Origin: Megalopta genalis
Taxonomy: Eukaryota; Arthropoda; Insecta; Hymenoptera; Halictidae
Length of the DNA stretch: 64,000 nucleotides
Assembly (NCBI RefSeq): GCF_051020955.1
Contig: NC_135013.1
Span: forward strand, 29,715,302 to 29,779,301
Direction of reading: 5' to 3'
The notes under the pieces were generated by a model. That model did not search any database. It was not told the DNA's origin and saw nothing but the letters and a program-made list of their open reading frames with translations. A program made the position numbers and the translations under genes. Each line of letters starts with the position of its first letter. Position 1 is the stretch's first letter. Positions 44,817 to 57,524 of this stretch are shown in pieces.

Positions 44817-45715
44817 TAGATCCGTGATCCGGGACCGGAAGAATCCGGAGCGCGATTATATGATCATTGAATTCACGTCGCCGTTCGTCACCGATCGCGC
44901 CAACGATCGCGCCGCCGTCACGCGAACGAGACAGTTCCGCGCCGAAATCGCTTGCGAAGTCGCAACGGGGCCGCAGACGGTTTTGCGCGCGAAAGCGACG
45001 GAGGGAAACAGGAGGAGAGTAAAAGAAAGCGACAGTCAGCTATAGAATCAGTCGCGCGCGTCCGATGGGAACGCGCACGATGGGAGCCGCGCGACGCAAG
45101 CAACGATCACGCTCCCATTTCTCGATCCTTCGACTCGTCGATCTTTCAGCCACCGTGCAACAATTAAACGCCCACACGCAGCAGTCGCAATAGTGCAATA
45201 ACGCGCGGCGATGTATCGTGGCGTGTTTCCATCGATCGGTGCCGAGCTCGTCGGATTCGGCGCGACGAGCTCCGCGCGAGCGCGCGCGCGCGCGTGATCC
45301 GTCGATCGACGGCATTATTAAAATCGATTTTAATCGCGAACGATCCGACGCGATCGTTCGGATTGCCGCGCGCGGCGGCTATGCCGCGGAGGAGCGAAGT
45401 CAAAGCTTCGCGGTGATTACGCGAATGGTACCGTAGGATTAAGTAGAATATTTTTAGAGAGCCAACGCGCATGGAGTTTCTAATAATCCATTTGTAATTT
45501 CGACGCTCAACGTTTTCGAACATATATTTAATCTCGTTGGAAACGTCGCCGAGCGGATCGATCGGTTCGGTCAGAGCGGATCGATCGGAGATCGATCCAC
45601 CGGCCCCCGTTCCGGGATGCAATAATTAACTCGAGAATCACGAACGTTTTTGCCCTTCATTCCTAACACTTTATCGATGAGAATATCCCTTTTTTTATCG
45701 AAATATACACACGAA

Positions 45716-45748
45716 TAAAATAAAATAAAATAAAATAAAATAAAATAC
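45716..45748. repeat. (TAAAA)n microsatellite
   Basis: Six and a half copies of a 5-bp unit. Confidence 0.95.
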
Positions 45749-46689
45749 TTGACACACGATCGTTTTATCGAATATATTGTATTCCTCGTTCTTCGATTGT
45801 CACTATTTAAATAATCTTCGAAACGCTTCGTCGTCTACGAACGAAATCACGAATTTACGGGTCCCGCGTTCCGAGGGGACACCGCTTCGTTACGCGCATT
45901 CTTGTAAACCATCCCCTCCGAAACTTCGGGCCAATCCCCAGTCCTTTAATTTAACCATATTCGATCCCATTAATCTCGGCTTCGTCGGCGAATGGTATCC
46001 TCGAATTCTTCTTCCCCCCCCCCCGCCCCCTCGCCGTTCGCCGAAAGAATTTCTTGTTAACGAGGCGTGTCTGTCGACGTTCGCGCCCGGAGGAACGGTG
46101 TCTCCGATTGTTCATTAGCGTAAGCTGTTCTTCGATCGTTTCTAGAAGAAAAAGTACACCGTAGGGTCTCCTCTATCGAGAGGGAGCGGGGGGGAGGCGT
46201 GGGAGGCGAAGAAACCTCGCGTTTTCATTCGACTGATTCTAAGCTGGCCACGTGCAAAAGTAAACGGGAGAAACGAGAAGCAGAAAGAAAAGAAAGGAGA
46301 AAAAAGACAAGAACGATCGATCGGACCCGCCTGACGATAGATAGACAAATGACGTAGAATGTAATTGCGTCGACAATGCGCGCCGACGTCGCGACGATTT
46401 TTACGTCCCTCGGCGTTCGCGGCTCGTCCCGCTGCCGGGGGGCACACACCCCCACTTTACAACCGTAAGTGTACCTATAAGCGTATAATTAACGTGTAAG
46501 CATATAATTATACGTACGTTACATGAAGCGAGAAAGAAAGAAGCAAAGGAAACACGATACGACGCATAACACACACGCGCACGCTCTCTCGTCACCGACT
46601 TTTTACCCGCGGATTCTCTCCGCGACGCTGAAGAAACGCGGTTTCTGTTCCACCTCAGGTAGCGAGTTTCGGCGGAACGACGATCAAAT

Positions 46690-46775
46690 GAGGCGGCGAC
46701 GACGATGACGATTACGATGACGATTACGATGACGTTGACGACGACGACGACGATTACGATGACGACGACGGCGCG
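46690..46775. repeat. GAC/GAT trinucleotide array
   Basis: Alternating GACGAT and GATTAC triplets over about 85 bp, with some GTT interruptions. It would code for Asp-rich or Thr-rich peptide but is not in a credible frame. Confidence 0.85.
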
Positions 46776-47353
46776 GCGGTAGAGTTTCTAGGCTAATCGT
46801 TTACTACAGTTACGAGGAATGTCGCTACTTATAGTGTTACCACTTCGATTATTCAATAAAACGTGACGTTCCGACGGTGATCGCTGTCGCACCCATATGC
46901 GTATTTTGTACTTGCGTCCGTTCGCGAGGGTGAGTTGTCCGATTCGGACGACGGTCCCCCGCGGCGAACGTTTCAAACGCGTCCGTCGAACACCGACGAT
47001 GACGCGCGATGATCGACGCTCGACGATCGTTCGGCAACCCGTTCGAACGTTCCAGGGTGGCGACAGCTAGGATTTTTGCCCCCGTTGCTAATCGATTTCT
47101 GTACGAACGCGCACGCTTCCTCTTTGTACGACACGTGTCGGGGAAATTTAGGTAACTCACCGATGCAGATTTACTTTCTCCCCTGCATGTCGCACCGATC
47201 GCGCCTCGACTCGCATACTTTCTTTCCGATAAAAGAACGTAGGAGAGTTTTCGATATCATTAATCAGATAAAACGGTATATAAGACAATATTGTGGAATG
47301 TCGTTTAGAATTTCGTTGCATTTTTATTAGGGAAATTGTATAATTGTATGCTT

Positions 47354-47355
<2 letters not shown>

Positions 47356-47387
<32 letters not shown>

Positions 47388-47388
47388 G
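47356..47388 (+). repeat. (GA)n microsatellite
   Basis: GA dinucleotide run of about 33 bp. Confidence 0.95.
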
Positions 47389-48309
47389 AATTATAAAATT
47401 ATGCACTCTGAATCTTCGAAGAAACTGGAAACAAATAAATACGAATTTCTTTCACCGATTAAATGTATGCCCGACCTATTTTGATCACCGATCGACCTCT
47501 GTGTGCACCTGTTATCGGGACGCTTGCGAGATCTCAAGCATCGCTCGCGATCGCCGATGCAAACAGACGATGGAGGTTTGTTACAGTGTTTTGGACATTA
47601 CTGTAATTAGCCGGCGGAACGTTAAAAGTTATGCGAATGCTTAATATATCGATCGGGGACCCTCGTTCCACGCCGTAAAAATGGCGCGTCTCGTGTTCAC
47701 GATTTCCATGCGCAAATAGCCACACGTTCTGTCGCTCTTTTCTAACGACGATCGTGCAATATCGTCGATCAACGATCGAACGGTTGCGTCATAACGCAGC
47801 AAACTACGTTCTAGGTTACTGAGAAATCTTCGATCCTAGTTCCCTTCACGTGGATCGGGCGAAAACCAGGATCAGGTAAGGATCAAGCATTTCGAGAAAG
47901 CATTTTAACGCTGCGTAAGTCCTGTCGCTTTCGTTCTAAGCACAATTTTATCAATTTTTTAAGTACATTTTTATGCATTTTAATTCGTGAATTTTCAAAC
48001 ATTTGTTTTACACATTTGACTGCCATTGTCCCTTATAGGTAATTCTATTCTTTTATCAGATTTAGAAACGAACTGGTTTCGAGAGGACTAAATTTGATCG
48101 AGATTTGATAAATTCCTTCGCTGAAGTATTTTGAAGTTGCGCGATTTTTTGAGAATATGGCAAGTAATCTTGCATCTTATATCTTTATATCTTCGATATA
48201 AATGAATTGTAAATGAAATAAAATCAAGGATATAAATGAAGTCAATTAAATGAAAAATGCGGAGGAAAATTGCATTAAATATGATTTACACGTAATTGTG
48301 AAACCAAAT

Positions 48310-48448
48310 ACAGTAAATTCTCTCCGATTTTTCTTCAGCTTCTGAACAAAAATAGACAATTTGAGAGACAGGAGAATAATCGTATCTTCTCTCCCCAAAT
48401 TGTCTATTTTCGTACAGAAGCTGAAGGAAAATTGGGGAGAATTTGCTA
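48310..48448. mobile_element. Family B foldback MITE, short form
   Basis: CAGTAAATTCTCTCCGATTT at left, AGACAATTTGAGAGACAGGA, then the return AATAATCGTATCTTCTCTCC, CCAAATTGTCTATTTTCGTA, GAAAATTGGGGAGAATTTGC. TA flanks on both sides. It lacks the CGAGCC loop region. Confidence 0.82.
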
Positions 48449-50393
48449 TAACGTGTAATAATAGTGATCAGTGGTAAGAAGTCAGCTAGACATTTCATCC
48501 TCGACTTAATCAATTCTTCAATCTTCATCCCTTATTACAAACGCCAACTAATTCTTCTCACGCAAACCTAGACTTCACAATCTATTCATCATCAAAAAGC
48601 AGTGCAATCTCCCAAAGAATTTCACTCGCATTCACATTTCCCTTCTCTCCATTTACTATCACAGTTTACCACGCGACCGTACAGTCCTAAAACTTGTTCC
48701 ATCCTAATCTAGTTAAGTCTAATTAAGTCTAATTAAGGTCTACTTAATAATAATTAGTCTTTATAACTGAGATATCGCATTTGGGAACCATTTACTTCGA
48801 GCCTCGTCACCAAAATTCAGGCCGAAGTCAAATTATCACTTTTGACCCGTAGCCTCTCGCTATACCGTTACAGCATCCGACCCGACTCTCCAATCACTCA
48901 ATTTACCCCATTCAGGCATGATTTATCACTCGGCTTTGTCCGGAGCGGCCGTTCGCTCCCTAAGCTACGCTCCGTTAACCCATCGATCCAGGACCGCTCT
49001 CTCATCCTCCGCGAAGCATTATTTACGTTCGATCGTGGACGGCGAAGGTGCCATTTTCCCAGAGACAACTTGGGAAACTGTTGAGCCGCCGGCAAGTCCC
49101 CACGAGGACGGACGCCATCGATCATTCGAATCCTCTTCGCGGTCTAACAGTGATGGAACGACAGATCGTGGCGCGATCTCGCGATAAGGATCGAATGGAA
49201 AATACCAATCCCGGGACCCGTGATCGTCGGGACATGGTCCGAGGATCTTGCGGGGTAGTCGGATACGGTATTGGCCGGCGGACAGTAGATTTCCGGTCGA
49301 CTTTAGCCGGCCCAGGGAGCTGCAACAGGGAGTCCCATGGCGAGCGAGAGTACGCCGGGCTGGTTATTTTTAACCCGCCAACCTTGAACTTGCAGCCGCT
49401 ACCGGTGCTGCTGGTCGCTGCTGTGATCCGATCACCAATAAAGGGACTTATCTAATTCTGAGAAAGGCGATCGGCTGCCTCGGCTAAAGGTAAGTACCCA
49501 CGCTGTGTGTATTCCCACCAGCGGCGTGCCTCGTGCTTACGCTCTATGCTACGTCGTGAGCCATGAGAGAGCTGGGCGCGCACGGATCGGGGTACGAAAG
49601 GGAGGCCCCTTAACATTCGCCGATATATGTGTGCCCCACGGCGAGGCATCCGCGCGCGGATTCTGCTCCCAAAGATCTGCGCCCGCGAAACAATCGGGCC
49701 GAGATTGTTTGTTCTTTCCAGGCTTTTCTTGCATTTTTTAAGCGGTCGAATAGCAAGGTTTTTTCGGGAATTTTTTCTTTTTAAGTACCTACGATGCAAT
49801 GAAAATTAGGTTCGCAGGATTCGTTGTACTCGTCTTTGGCTACTCGAATGTATTTTTTATTTTACAGAAACGGACAATACGGCGGCACGATGGCCGGTAG
49901 AAAGGGGCGCCTTTTTTTAGAGACGGTTTTTCGTTATTCAGTTTTGAGGGAGAAGTACACGCGATTTTTACGATTGGTTGACAATTGCGCTTTTTGGAAA
50001 CAAATAGAGGTCGATTTTTTGTCGAGAGATGGGATTTTTATGTTGGGAATTTTAGAGCTTTTTTTTATATTCACGTCGTTTTGAAGGTAAAAAATTGATT
50101 CGAGTTCCTAGAGATATGTATAATAAACGTTACAATGCTCATTTTTATTGACAATTAATTGTTCTATTTATTGGAGATATTAAAAAAGTAATATAATGTT
50201 GTACTTTGATTACGTTCATGATCAATAATTAGATGAAATATTTGGGGATAATTATGGATGGACATCACTAATGAAATGATTGTAATGTGCATAATTCTTC
50301 GCTGAAGTACATAATCTGATTAAACACGTTCGGCCTTCTTTCATCTACTCACCTATAGTGTTCTCATCATCGTCGAGAATTATATTTCTAATT
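48449..50393. other. Stretch without recognised gene
   Basis: Moderately GC-rich at 48840-49720. Frames at 49048-49455 and 49452-49799 are on opposite strands without motifs. CTAAAG|GTAAGTA at about 49490 is a strong donor-like site and TTTTACAG at about 49861 an acceptor-like site, so a spliced non-coding or short coding transcript is conceivable but unproven. Confidence 0.4.
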
Positions 50394-50592
50394 ACTAGAC
50401 TGCGGATTTTATGGATCTTTAACGAGAACGACGAAATCAAATTGAAAACTGTGAAAACATCAGAACAATTAAAAGAATATCTTTGTATTATATGTAACTT
50501 ATTAAAAAGATTACAGGAGGAAACAAACATTAGTCGTTTCTACCAATCAACCTGGACAATTTTCATTTCGCATAAAAATCCGCAGTCTACTA
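50394..50592. mobile_element. Family E MITE candidate, about 200 bp
   Basis: The left end TAGACTGCGGATTTTATG is the reverse complement of the right end CATAAAAATCCGCAGTCTA, apart from one extra A. TA lies at both outer edges. The AT-rich interior gives open frames on both strands but no protein similarity. Counterpart of 7478-7680. Confidence 0.7.
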
Positions 50593-51439
50593 AGTACAAA
50601 TCATTATAACAACAAAAAATAGAGATTCGTTTGCGATATTTTTCCTACTCGATGTCCCACGAAGATCGCAGTATTGTACATCATTGTACTAATCTCAATG
50701 TCTGCTATCACGCAGCAGACATTGCTCGATAGTCAAACAATAAATCCTGAAAAAGAGCCTCGACCTTGAAACCTTCAAAAAGACTCGAAGCTGACGAAAT
50801 GATCGCAAACGAGCAATCCGAGTCACGTGGACCGCGCAGTCTAATTGCAAGTTATTGACACCGGCGCGCTATGTCCCAGCAAAAAAGAGTCCGATGAAAC
50901 GAAATCGGACGTCATTGCCATAATTTCCTCGACCACGTATGCTCGTCGATGATCTCGGTCGGTGTACACATACAACCGCGGCGGCAATGATACTGTAGCG
51001 AGCCCGTGGTCAGCGAATGTACCGTTTCCGGCAGAGCGCACGCATATCAGGTTTTCCAGGCCCGGGACCGGTCAGATCTAAGGCTTCCTAATCGCGGTTA
51101 TCTGGCAGCCGATCAGCCACGTAGCTGCACGTGTCCCGTGCACGCCATTTTTCACGACGGCGAAGCGGAAAGCGCAACGAAACTGCGTTCGCGCCGGTTC
51201 GTACGCGGAGCGTACCCGCGCGGAGAGGATCCTCTCTGCGCTCGGTTCAGCGTCGGAAACGCCGCGGCATGTCCGTCTATGGCTCCCTCGGATGCTCGTG
51301 ATAACTCCCGCGAGAGTTATGCGGTAGCCGCCGCGAGATAACATAAACTCGCGCGTTATCTGATCAGACAATGCATCTGGTGATTTGTGGACTCACGAAT
51401 GAGGTGACCTGCATACCGAGATACCTCGTCCTGCCGTTC
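50593..51439. other. Stretch without recognised gene
   Basis: CpG-rich at 51000-51350, with antisense-overlapping frames; the palindrome AACTCCCGCGAGAGTTAT lies at about 51302. Nothing coding recognised. Confidence 0.5.
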
Positions 51440-51606
51440 CCTCTCCCCCTCTCTCTCTCTATTTTCTCTCTCTCTCTCTCTATTTTCTCTCTCTCTCTCT
51501 CTATTTTCTCTCTCTCTATTTTCTCTCTCTCTCTCTCTCTCTATTTTCTCTCTCTCTCTCTCTATTTTCTCTCTCTCTATTTTCTCTCTCTCTCTCTCTC
51601 TCTCTA

Positions 51607-51640
<34 letters not shown>

Positions 51641-51655
51641 ATTGCTCTTTCTCTT
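51440..51655 (+). repeat. (TC)n array with periodic TATTTTC interruptions
   Basis: About 215 bp of CT dinucleotides broken by TATTTTC nine or so times at spacings of about 16-28 bp, a composite minisatellite. It keeps a frame open on each strand (Ser-Leu or Arg-Glu repeats), neither credible. Confidence 0.93.
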
Positions 51656-52514
51656 TGTCTCTATTTCTTCCCCGTCCCTCTTCGTCCCTGTCTCCAGGGG
51701 TCTACGAACCAGTCCGCTCATTTCGCGTGTTAATGCCTCCTTGATCTGCATAGTCGCGCGACTCGTTTCCTTTTTCCGGGCGAAACGGAACGGGTTGAAC
51801 GGTTGTCCGCATTACGAAATCCTTGACAACGGTCCCCGCGGCTCGCTCGAACGCCGAACAAAGTGGAAACGCTGCGACTTCAATGCCGACGTGTTCGTTG
51901 CCGATGCTGGTCGACGCTGTTTTCACCGAACGGGTGGAAAGTCGCTTTATCAAATCTTAATTTTCGATCATTTCCTAAACTTTTCTTCAATTTATGGTTC
52001 AATTTTTCTTACAAAGATTGTATAAATAGTTTGGTGAGAATGGGTGCATACAACAGATCGGTGGAAACAGTGTTGAGCGGGGAGCTTCGAGCGAATCGTT
52101 CGAACAAGAATGATTTTCGGCAATTTTTTTAGAACGTGAACGTTGATGGAACTTCGCGTCAGTTTCCATACGTATTCTTTGACATTTCAAGATACATTAA
52201 TTTTTGCTTCGTTGCGTTTTATCTAACGTTTTATCAACGTTTGTTGAAGTAACAAAGCTTGTTCTCTATGAATCTCCTGGTCGACGATGTTGATCGGCGC
52301 GCGGTCCAGCATTTCTTCACTAAATCTAGAAAGTAAAAAATAAAACGATGCTCTCCTCGTAACAGAATTCGATTTAACACGTCTTGTTCGATAAGTATAA
52401 AGTTAACTATGCTTGGAGATAAACAAAATTCACAGTGATCGCGCCGTCGTGAGTCGCGTATGGGTGACACTAATTCCCAACTAGATTCTCGAAATTCATT
52501 TTTATCGTAATATA
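51656..52514. other. Stretch without recognised feature
   Basis: Unique mixed sequence; frames up to 127 codons show no motif. Confidence 0.5.
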
Positions 52515-52879
52515 CAGGGCGTCCCAAAAATGTCTCGCGAACCGGAAATGAGAAGTTCCTGGGATCATTTGAAGTAACTTTCTCCTTAGCGAAAATGCCA
52601 CGCGTGGCTTCGTTTACGAATTATTAACGAAAAACACTGACCAATGAGAGGCGAGCTCGCCTAGCGGTTGGCGACCGAGCCAATGAGCGGAACCGAGCAC
52701 CGTGCGCTCATTGGCTCGGCCGCCTTGCGCCAGCGTATCTCGCCTCTCATTGGTCACTCTTTTTCGTTAATAACTCGTAAACAAAGCCGTGGATTGCATT
52801 TTCGCCAGGGACAAACTTACTTCAAATTACCTCAAGAACCTCCCATTCTCGGATCGCGAGACATTTTTGGGACACCCTC
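52515..52879. mobile_element. Family A foldback MITE
   Basis: CAGGGCGTCCCAAAAATGTC to GGGACACCCTC, with TA flanks, 365 bp. The core has AGCGAAAATGCCACGCGTGG, ACGAATTATTAACGAAAAAC, CTGACCAATGAGAGGCGAG and its partner. The inner arms (AGCGAAAATGC) are closer to the 35028-35330 insert than to the 19.5 kb copy, showing two core subtypes with the same tips. Confidence 0.88.
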
Positions 52880-53293
52880 TATTGAGCAAATTGAATGCTA
52901 CCAGGACTTGTAGAATACAAAATAGCGGAACCAATATTTCTTACGGTAAATTTTCGCTTTCTGATTTCAGTGTCGTTGATTCGATGAACTTCGACGTTGC
53001 GTGAAATTTTCGACTTAATATTCGGCACTGAACGTGATAAGCCGCGCTGTGCTTCTCTGCGCGTCCGGTACCAGGACGAGCTCGACTCAGGACCCGCTAA
53101 TAAACTACGTCTAATTCATTTCAATTAAGCGAAACGAACGGGCTACACAGCGAAGTGGCGATTTCCCGCGGAGTTCGCATCGCGGCCTCTGATATTGCTG
53201 GTTGCCGGACGTTACGTTTATAGGAGCACGTAATCGCATTCGCGGAGCAGTTCTCCACTCGTCCGACGGGAGCATAAAGCCGCGTGTGCATCG

Positions 53294-53327
<34 letters not shown>

Positions 53328-54029
53328 CCGGCGTGCGCCGGCATAAAGGAATCGCGCACGCGTCCTCTCGTGAATCTAAAATCTAGCCAGCGCGGCTAGT
53401 TTCGTGGAGCTAGGAACACCATGGCAAAGCACTCGCGCGCAGATCCGGCCAGATCCTGACACGCACGAAGAGCCGTGTGTGTTCGCGGGGCCAACAGAGC
53501 GCCGCCGTTTCCTGGTAGCAATTAAAATCGCGCGTGTCCACCGTTTTCCTTCCCCTTTTCATTTCGAACGCCATCCTCCTGCCCGGCGCCCGCTTTTTAC
53601 CCCTTTTGTTCCTGCCCGTTCGCCATTTCTCTCCACTCCGTCGCCTTTCTTCTTTCCCCGGGGGCGACTGCTTTTTCCTCGCCGGTTCTACACGGCGCTA
53701 CCTAACGCCGCGAAACGCTCGCGACGGAACTTTCACACCCGTCAAGCTTCCCTTTGCGACCACGGCGGACTTATTTGGGCCCGCGGTTAATTCGGCCGGA
53801 TCTTTGGTTAGGGCCAAAGAAAGGGAGCCAATTGAATAGACCTGGTTCCAGTCGATTAACCCTAACTGCTGCTCTTTTGTATTTTTGCGAACTCGTGAGA
53901 GAATTTTGCTGCCTAAGGTTTTCATGAATTAGAATTTTAATTCTGTTGTTACAAGTCGATTTAGGTCGAATTGTTTACTTGTGGATTGTCTTTAAATGTT
54001 TCTATTTGAAAGAATTCATTTAAAAGAGT
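52880..54029. other. Stretch without recognised gene; GA microsatellite
   Basis: A (GA)n run lies at 53289-53324. The region 53400-53800 is GC- and C/T-rich with open frames of 101-128 codons that look compositional. No gene called. Confidence 0.5.
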
Positions 54030-55175
54030 CTGTTCAAAAGAATCTATACAAATGTATGTATTCGAAAGAATGTGTTCGGTAGAATTTGCTCAAAAGAATG
54101 TATTCGATAGAATCTGCTCAAAAAAGTATTCAGAAGAATTTGTTCAAAAGTATTTATTCCAAGGAATATATTTAATAGAATCTGCTGAAAAGAATGTATT
54201 CGACAGAAGCTGCTCAAAGAAAGTATTCAAAGGAAACTGTTCAAAATTATTTATTCCAAGGAATATATTCAATAGGATCTGCTCAAAAGAATGTATTCGA
54301 CAGAATATGCTCAAACTAAGTATTCAAAAGAATCTATTCAAAAGTATGTATCCCAAAAAATGTATTCGATAAGATCTACTCAAAAGAATGTATTCGGCAG
54401 AATCTACTCACAAAGAAAGTATTCAAAAGAATCTATTCAAAAGTATGTATTCCAAGGAATATATTCAATAGAATCTACTCAAAAGAATGTATTCAACAGA
54501 ATCTGCTCAAAGAAAGTATTCAAAAGAATCTATTCAAAAGTATGTATCCCAAATAATGTATTCGATAAGATCTGCTCAAAAGAATGTATTCAACAGAAGG
54601 TGCTCAAAGCAAGTATTCAGTAGAATCTGTTCGAAAGTATTTATTCCAAAGAATCTATATTCAATAGAATCAGCTCAAAAGAATGTATTCAACAGAATCT
54701 GCTCAAAGAAAGTATTCAAAAGAATCTATTCAAAAGTATGTATCCCAAATAATGTATTCGATAAGATCTGCTCAAAGGAATGTATTCGACAGAATCTACT
54801 CAAAGAAAGTATTCAAAAGTATGTATTCCAAGGAATATATTCAATAGAATCTGCTCAAAGGAATGTATTCGACAGAAGCTGCCCAAAGAAAGTATTCAGA
54901 AGAATCTGTTCAAAAGTACTTATTCCAAAGAATCTATATTCAATAGAATCTGCTCGAAATAATGTATTCAAGAGAACCTACTCCGAAGAACGTATCTAAA
55001 AGAATGTTTTCGACAGAAGGTGCTCAAAGAAAGTATTCAAAAGAATGTATATTCAATAGAATCAGCTCAAAAGAACGTATTCAACAGGATCTGCTCAAAA
55101 TAACGTATTCAAAAAAACCTACTCCGAAGAGAACGTATCTAAAAGATCGTATTCAAAAGAATATTATTATTGAGT
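54030..55175 (+). repeat. 1.1-kb minisatellite, 15-16 bp sub-units in about 100-bp units
   Basis: Sub-units such as AAAAGAATGTATTCGACAG, AATCTGCTCAAAG and AAGTATTCAAAAGAATCTAT are arranged in larger units of about 86-105 bp. The marker CTCAAA(A/G)GAATGTATTC recurs near 54285, 54477, 54577, 54674, 54770 and 54856. Several + frames stay open for up to 170 codons, reading Lys/Ser/Tyr/Ile-rich pentads (for example ECIRQ, SIQKY). No signal peptide or known family; most likely non-coding satellite DNA. Confidence 0.88.
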
Positions 55176-55299
55176 AGTATATTATGGAGTAGTACGTATA
55201 TACTCAAAAGGAGAAAGAAAATCACTGAGTCAGCTATTGAAGTTCTCCAGTGTCTGCAACGAGCAAAAAGTTCTGAAATCAACTTTTCCCTTTAACGTC

Positions 55300-55600
55300 T
55301 GGCCGTTTGCCATTTCTTTCCACTTCGCCACCTTTGCTTCTTCCGCCGAAACGGTCTATATTTCCGCTGGAAAAACTTTGGCTCGCTCAGACGTACAGGG
55401 TGTTTCATAACTTATGAATGTTAGAGAATTTTGAGATCGTCCTCTTCCATTTAGGATTCGTTTGTCTTCCATTACCATTTCTCCTTCGCTCTATCGGCTT
55501 TGCCTCTTCACGGCGACCGACGACGAGCTTTTCCTTTCTTGGCTTTCTCGGAGGTAGAGGATGTTTCATAATGCAAAGGATGTTAGCAAGGAGACGGTGA
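55300..55600 (+). repeat. Degenerate tandem duplication, about 165-bp unit
   Basis: Two diverged units share the order CCATTTCT(T/C)..., CGGC/GGCGACC-like words, CTTTGGCTC or CTTTCTTGGC, ACAGGGTGTTTCATAA or AGAGGATGTTTCATAA, then ATGTTAG. The CAGGGTGTTTC at 55397 superficially resembles a family A tip but has no partner. Confidence 0.55.
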
Positions 55601-57524
55601 ACTCCGAGGAACCTTTTCTTTCCTCTCTATTTTCGTAGCCCATCCTATTTATTCGTTCTACCGTAGTTGTTTCCCTCGATTACAATGTTGCCTCGAATGT
55701 TTAGAGCTCTTCATATTCTGCGGCAGTTTTGGTGATAGGCAGCGAGCAACGAAATCTCTGTTTTTATTTTTACTTCTTTTATTGATCTTCTCGAATCTAC
55801 AGTATTTTTCGTATTATTGTTATAATGGTCCGAATACTGACGTGTGTCGAGTGCAGACATCTTTTTTACCCTTTCTTACACAATTTAGTGTTTTCTCGAT
55901 TTTTCTTAATAATCATATTTGAGTCATTAAACTTGAATTTAATGTAATCATTAGCTACAATACAACAATCTTCATCCTCAAAATAAAATAGAGACGCCAC
56001 TACTATCTGCCAAGATAAATGTTTCATGAAATCCAAAGACACAAAGAACTGAAATTCTTTTACATCAACAATTTCTTTGAAATTCAACGCCTATAAATAA
56101 ATTGCGTATTTTTGTGCAAAATAAAAATTGTCTGCATCGATTTCAAGGAATAGATACTGAAAAGCCAGTTCACTCTTTCTCGAATCGTTCGAATAGATCA
56201 AAAATAATAGATCGACATTTTCAAATTCCTTCGATCTTCGCATCACTTTAAATAATAACCACCCAATTTCCTCATAAATGCATAAAATCGTACTCACGAT
56301 CTGCACGACAAAAATCCTTGCATCGAACTCTAAAACTGTCATAAATCACCTATGAATTAATCCATAAACGTTAATTCTCCGAGCAGCTTGCAATTTACAG
56401 ATCCAAATCTTCGGCACATTTAACAATTCACTGCAAAAATTTGACCCACGCAAACAAACGAACTACGTTACGAAAATGTAATTTCATACGAACACCCTCA
56501 AATCCGATCTATCGAAAAGGGTTCAATCGGTACCATTGTACCAAATCGAACACCGATTCGCGCGAACCGGCCGCGCCGTGTTCGCGCCTAAAGAGAAATC
56601 GACGGCATAGAACGGCACGTGTTATGAAGCCGCCTGTATTTCGTTGAACGAGTCCGCCGACCGAAGAATTACGACAAGTTCAAGATCACGGGGTCGTTGC
56701 ACGTGTACCAGCAGTCTGCGGAGGTGTAGTCGTGAGCTCTATCGCGGAGTCAGCTGGCCACGAGCCAGATGTGGCCGCCGTTCGCTACGCTGAACGACTT
56801 TCGATCCTCGTCGACGGCTGGGGAACAGTAATCGTTACGGCACCGGGGACGGAGAGAAATTAGGAGAGAGGATTGTCGGCGAGGGTCGTTTCGTGTAGCT
56901 TTATTTTCGGTGGCTTCGAAGGGGTCCGCCGGATTCCCCCCCTTTTTTCTATCGCCGGTATCGGCCGGTCTCGGTGCTCCCGGTGGTAACAGGACTTGCG
57001 CTCAAGGGTTGCAATTTAACCGTGCAAGACTCGAAGCAATTGCTTTTTTGTTTTTAATTAATCGCTGGGAAACTCCGTGTTCTTGACGTTTCGCCGGCTT
57101 CGTGACCGTGCGACTAAGACCGCGCCGTATAAATTATAAGTAATTGTTCTTAGTGCGTTCCCTTCGCAAAATTGTTATCTTAATTAATCATTGTAGCACG
57201 TAAACGCTCGTGCACGGTGCGCCGCGAAGCGGTATTCAATTTTTGTATCGCCGGACGAGGCGGCTCGAAGTAGATGCAAAAAATGGTGTTCCACACACCT
57301 GCAGCCATTATAAATGCATGGAATCCATGATTGACTAATAGCAGTGATCGGGGCAGCCTTTTAGGAGAAACCGAACCGAGCATTAATTCAACCCTCTTCA
57401 ATCATAACTGTCCGTGTTTCAATCAAACCTTAATGTCTCGTCAGGTGCGAACGATGTTTAGTTTAAATCGGCTTTCATCCTTCCATTACGCCGATTTCTC
57501 AGCTGGATAGATTTCGCTCGATAA
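55601..57524. other. Stretch without recognised gene
   Basis: Mostly AT-rich (55680-56480), then mixed. Weak copies of the dispersed ATAAATGCAT motif lie at 56275-56300 and 57305-57325. Frames are under 90 codons with no motif. Confidence 0.5.

Larger units (their letters stand above)
44817..48309. other. Stretch without recognised gene; CpG-rich with microsatellites
   Basis: 44830-45420 is very CpG-rich, with an alternating GCGCGC run near 45275-45295, and could be a promoter-type island. A (TAAAA)n repeat lies at 45716-45748, a C-run at 46013-46026, a GAC/GAT trinucleotide array at 46690-46775 and a GA run at 47356-47388. Frames over 100 codons (45164-45622 minus, 46142-46447 minus) show no motif. 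The strong donor-like CAG|GTAAGG at about 47875 might end a non-coding exon, unsupported otherwise. Confidence 0.45.

Noticed and set aside
55395..55600. CAGGGTGTTTCATAA as a family A MITE end
   Set aside because: No inverted partner or shared core; it belongs to a local degenerate duplication.
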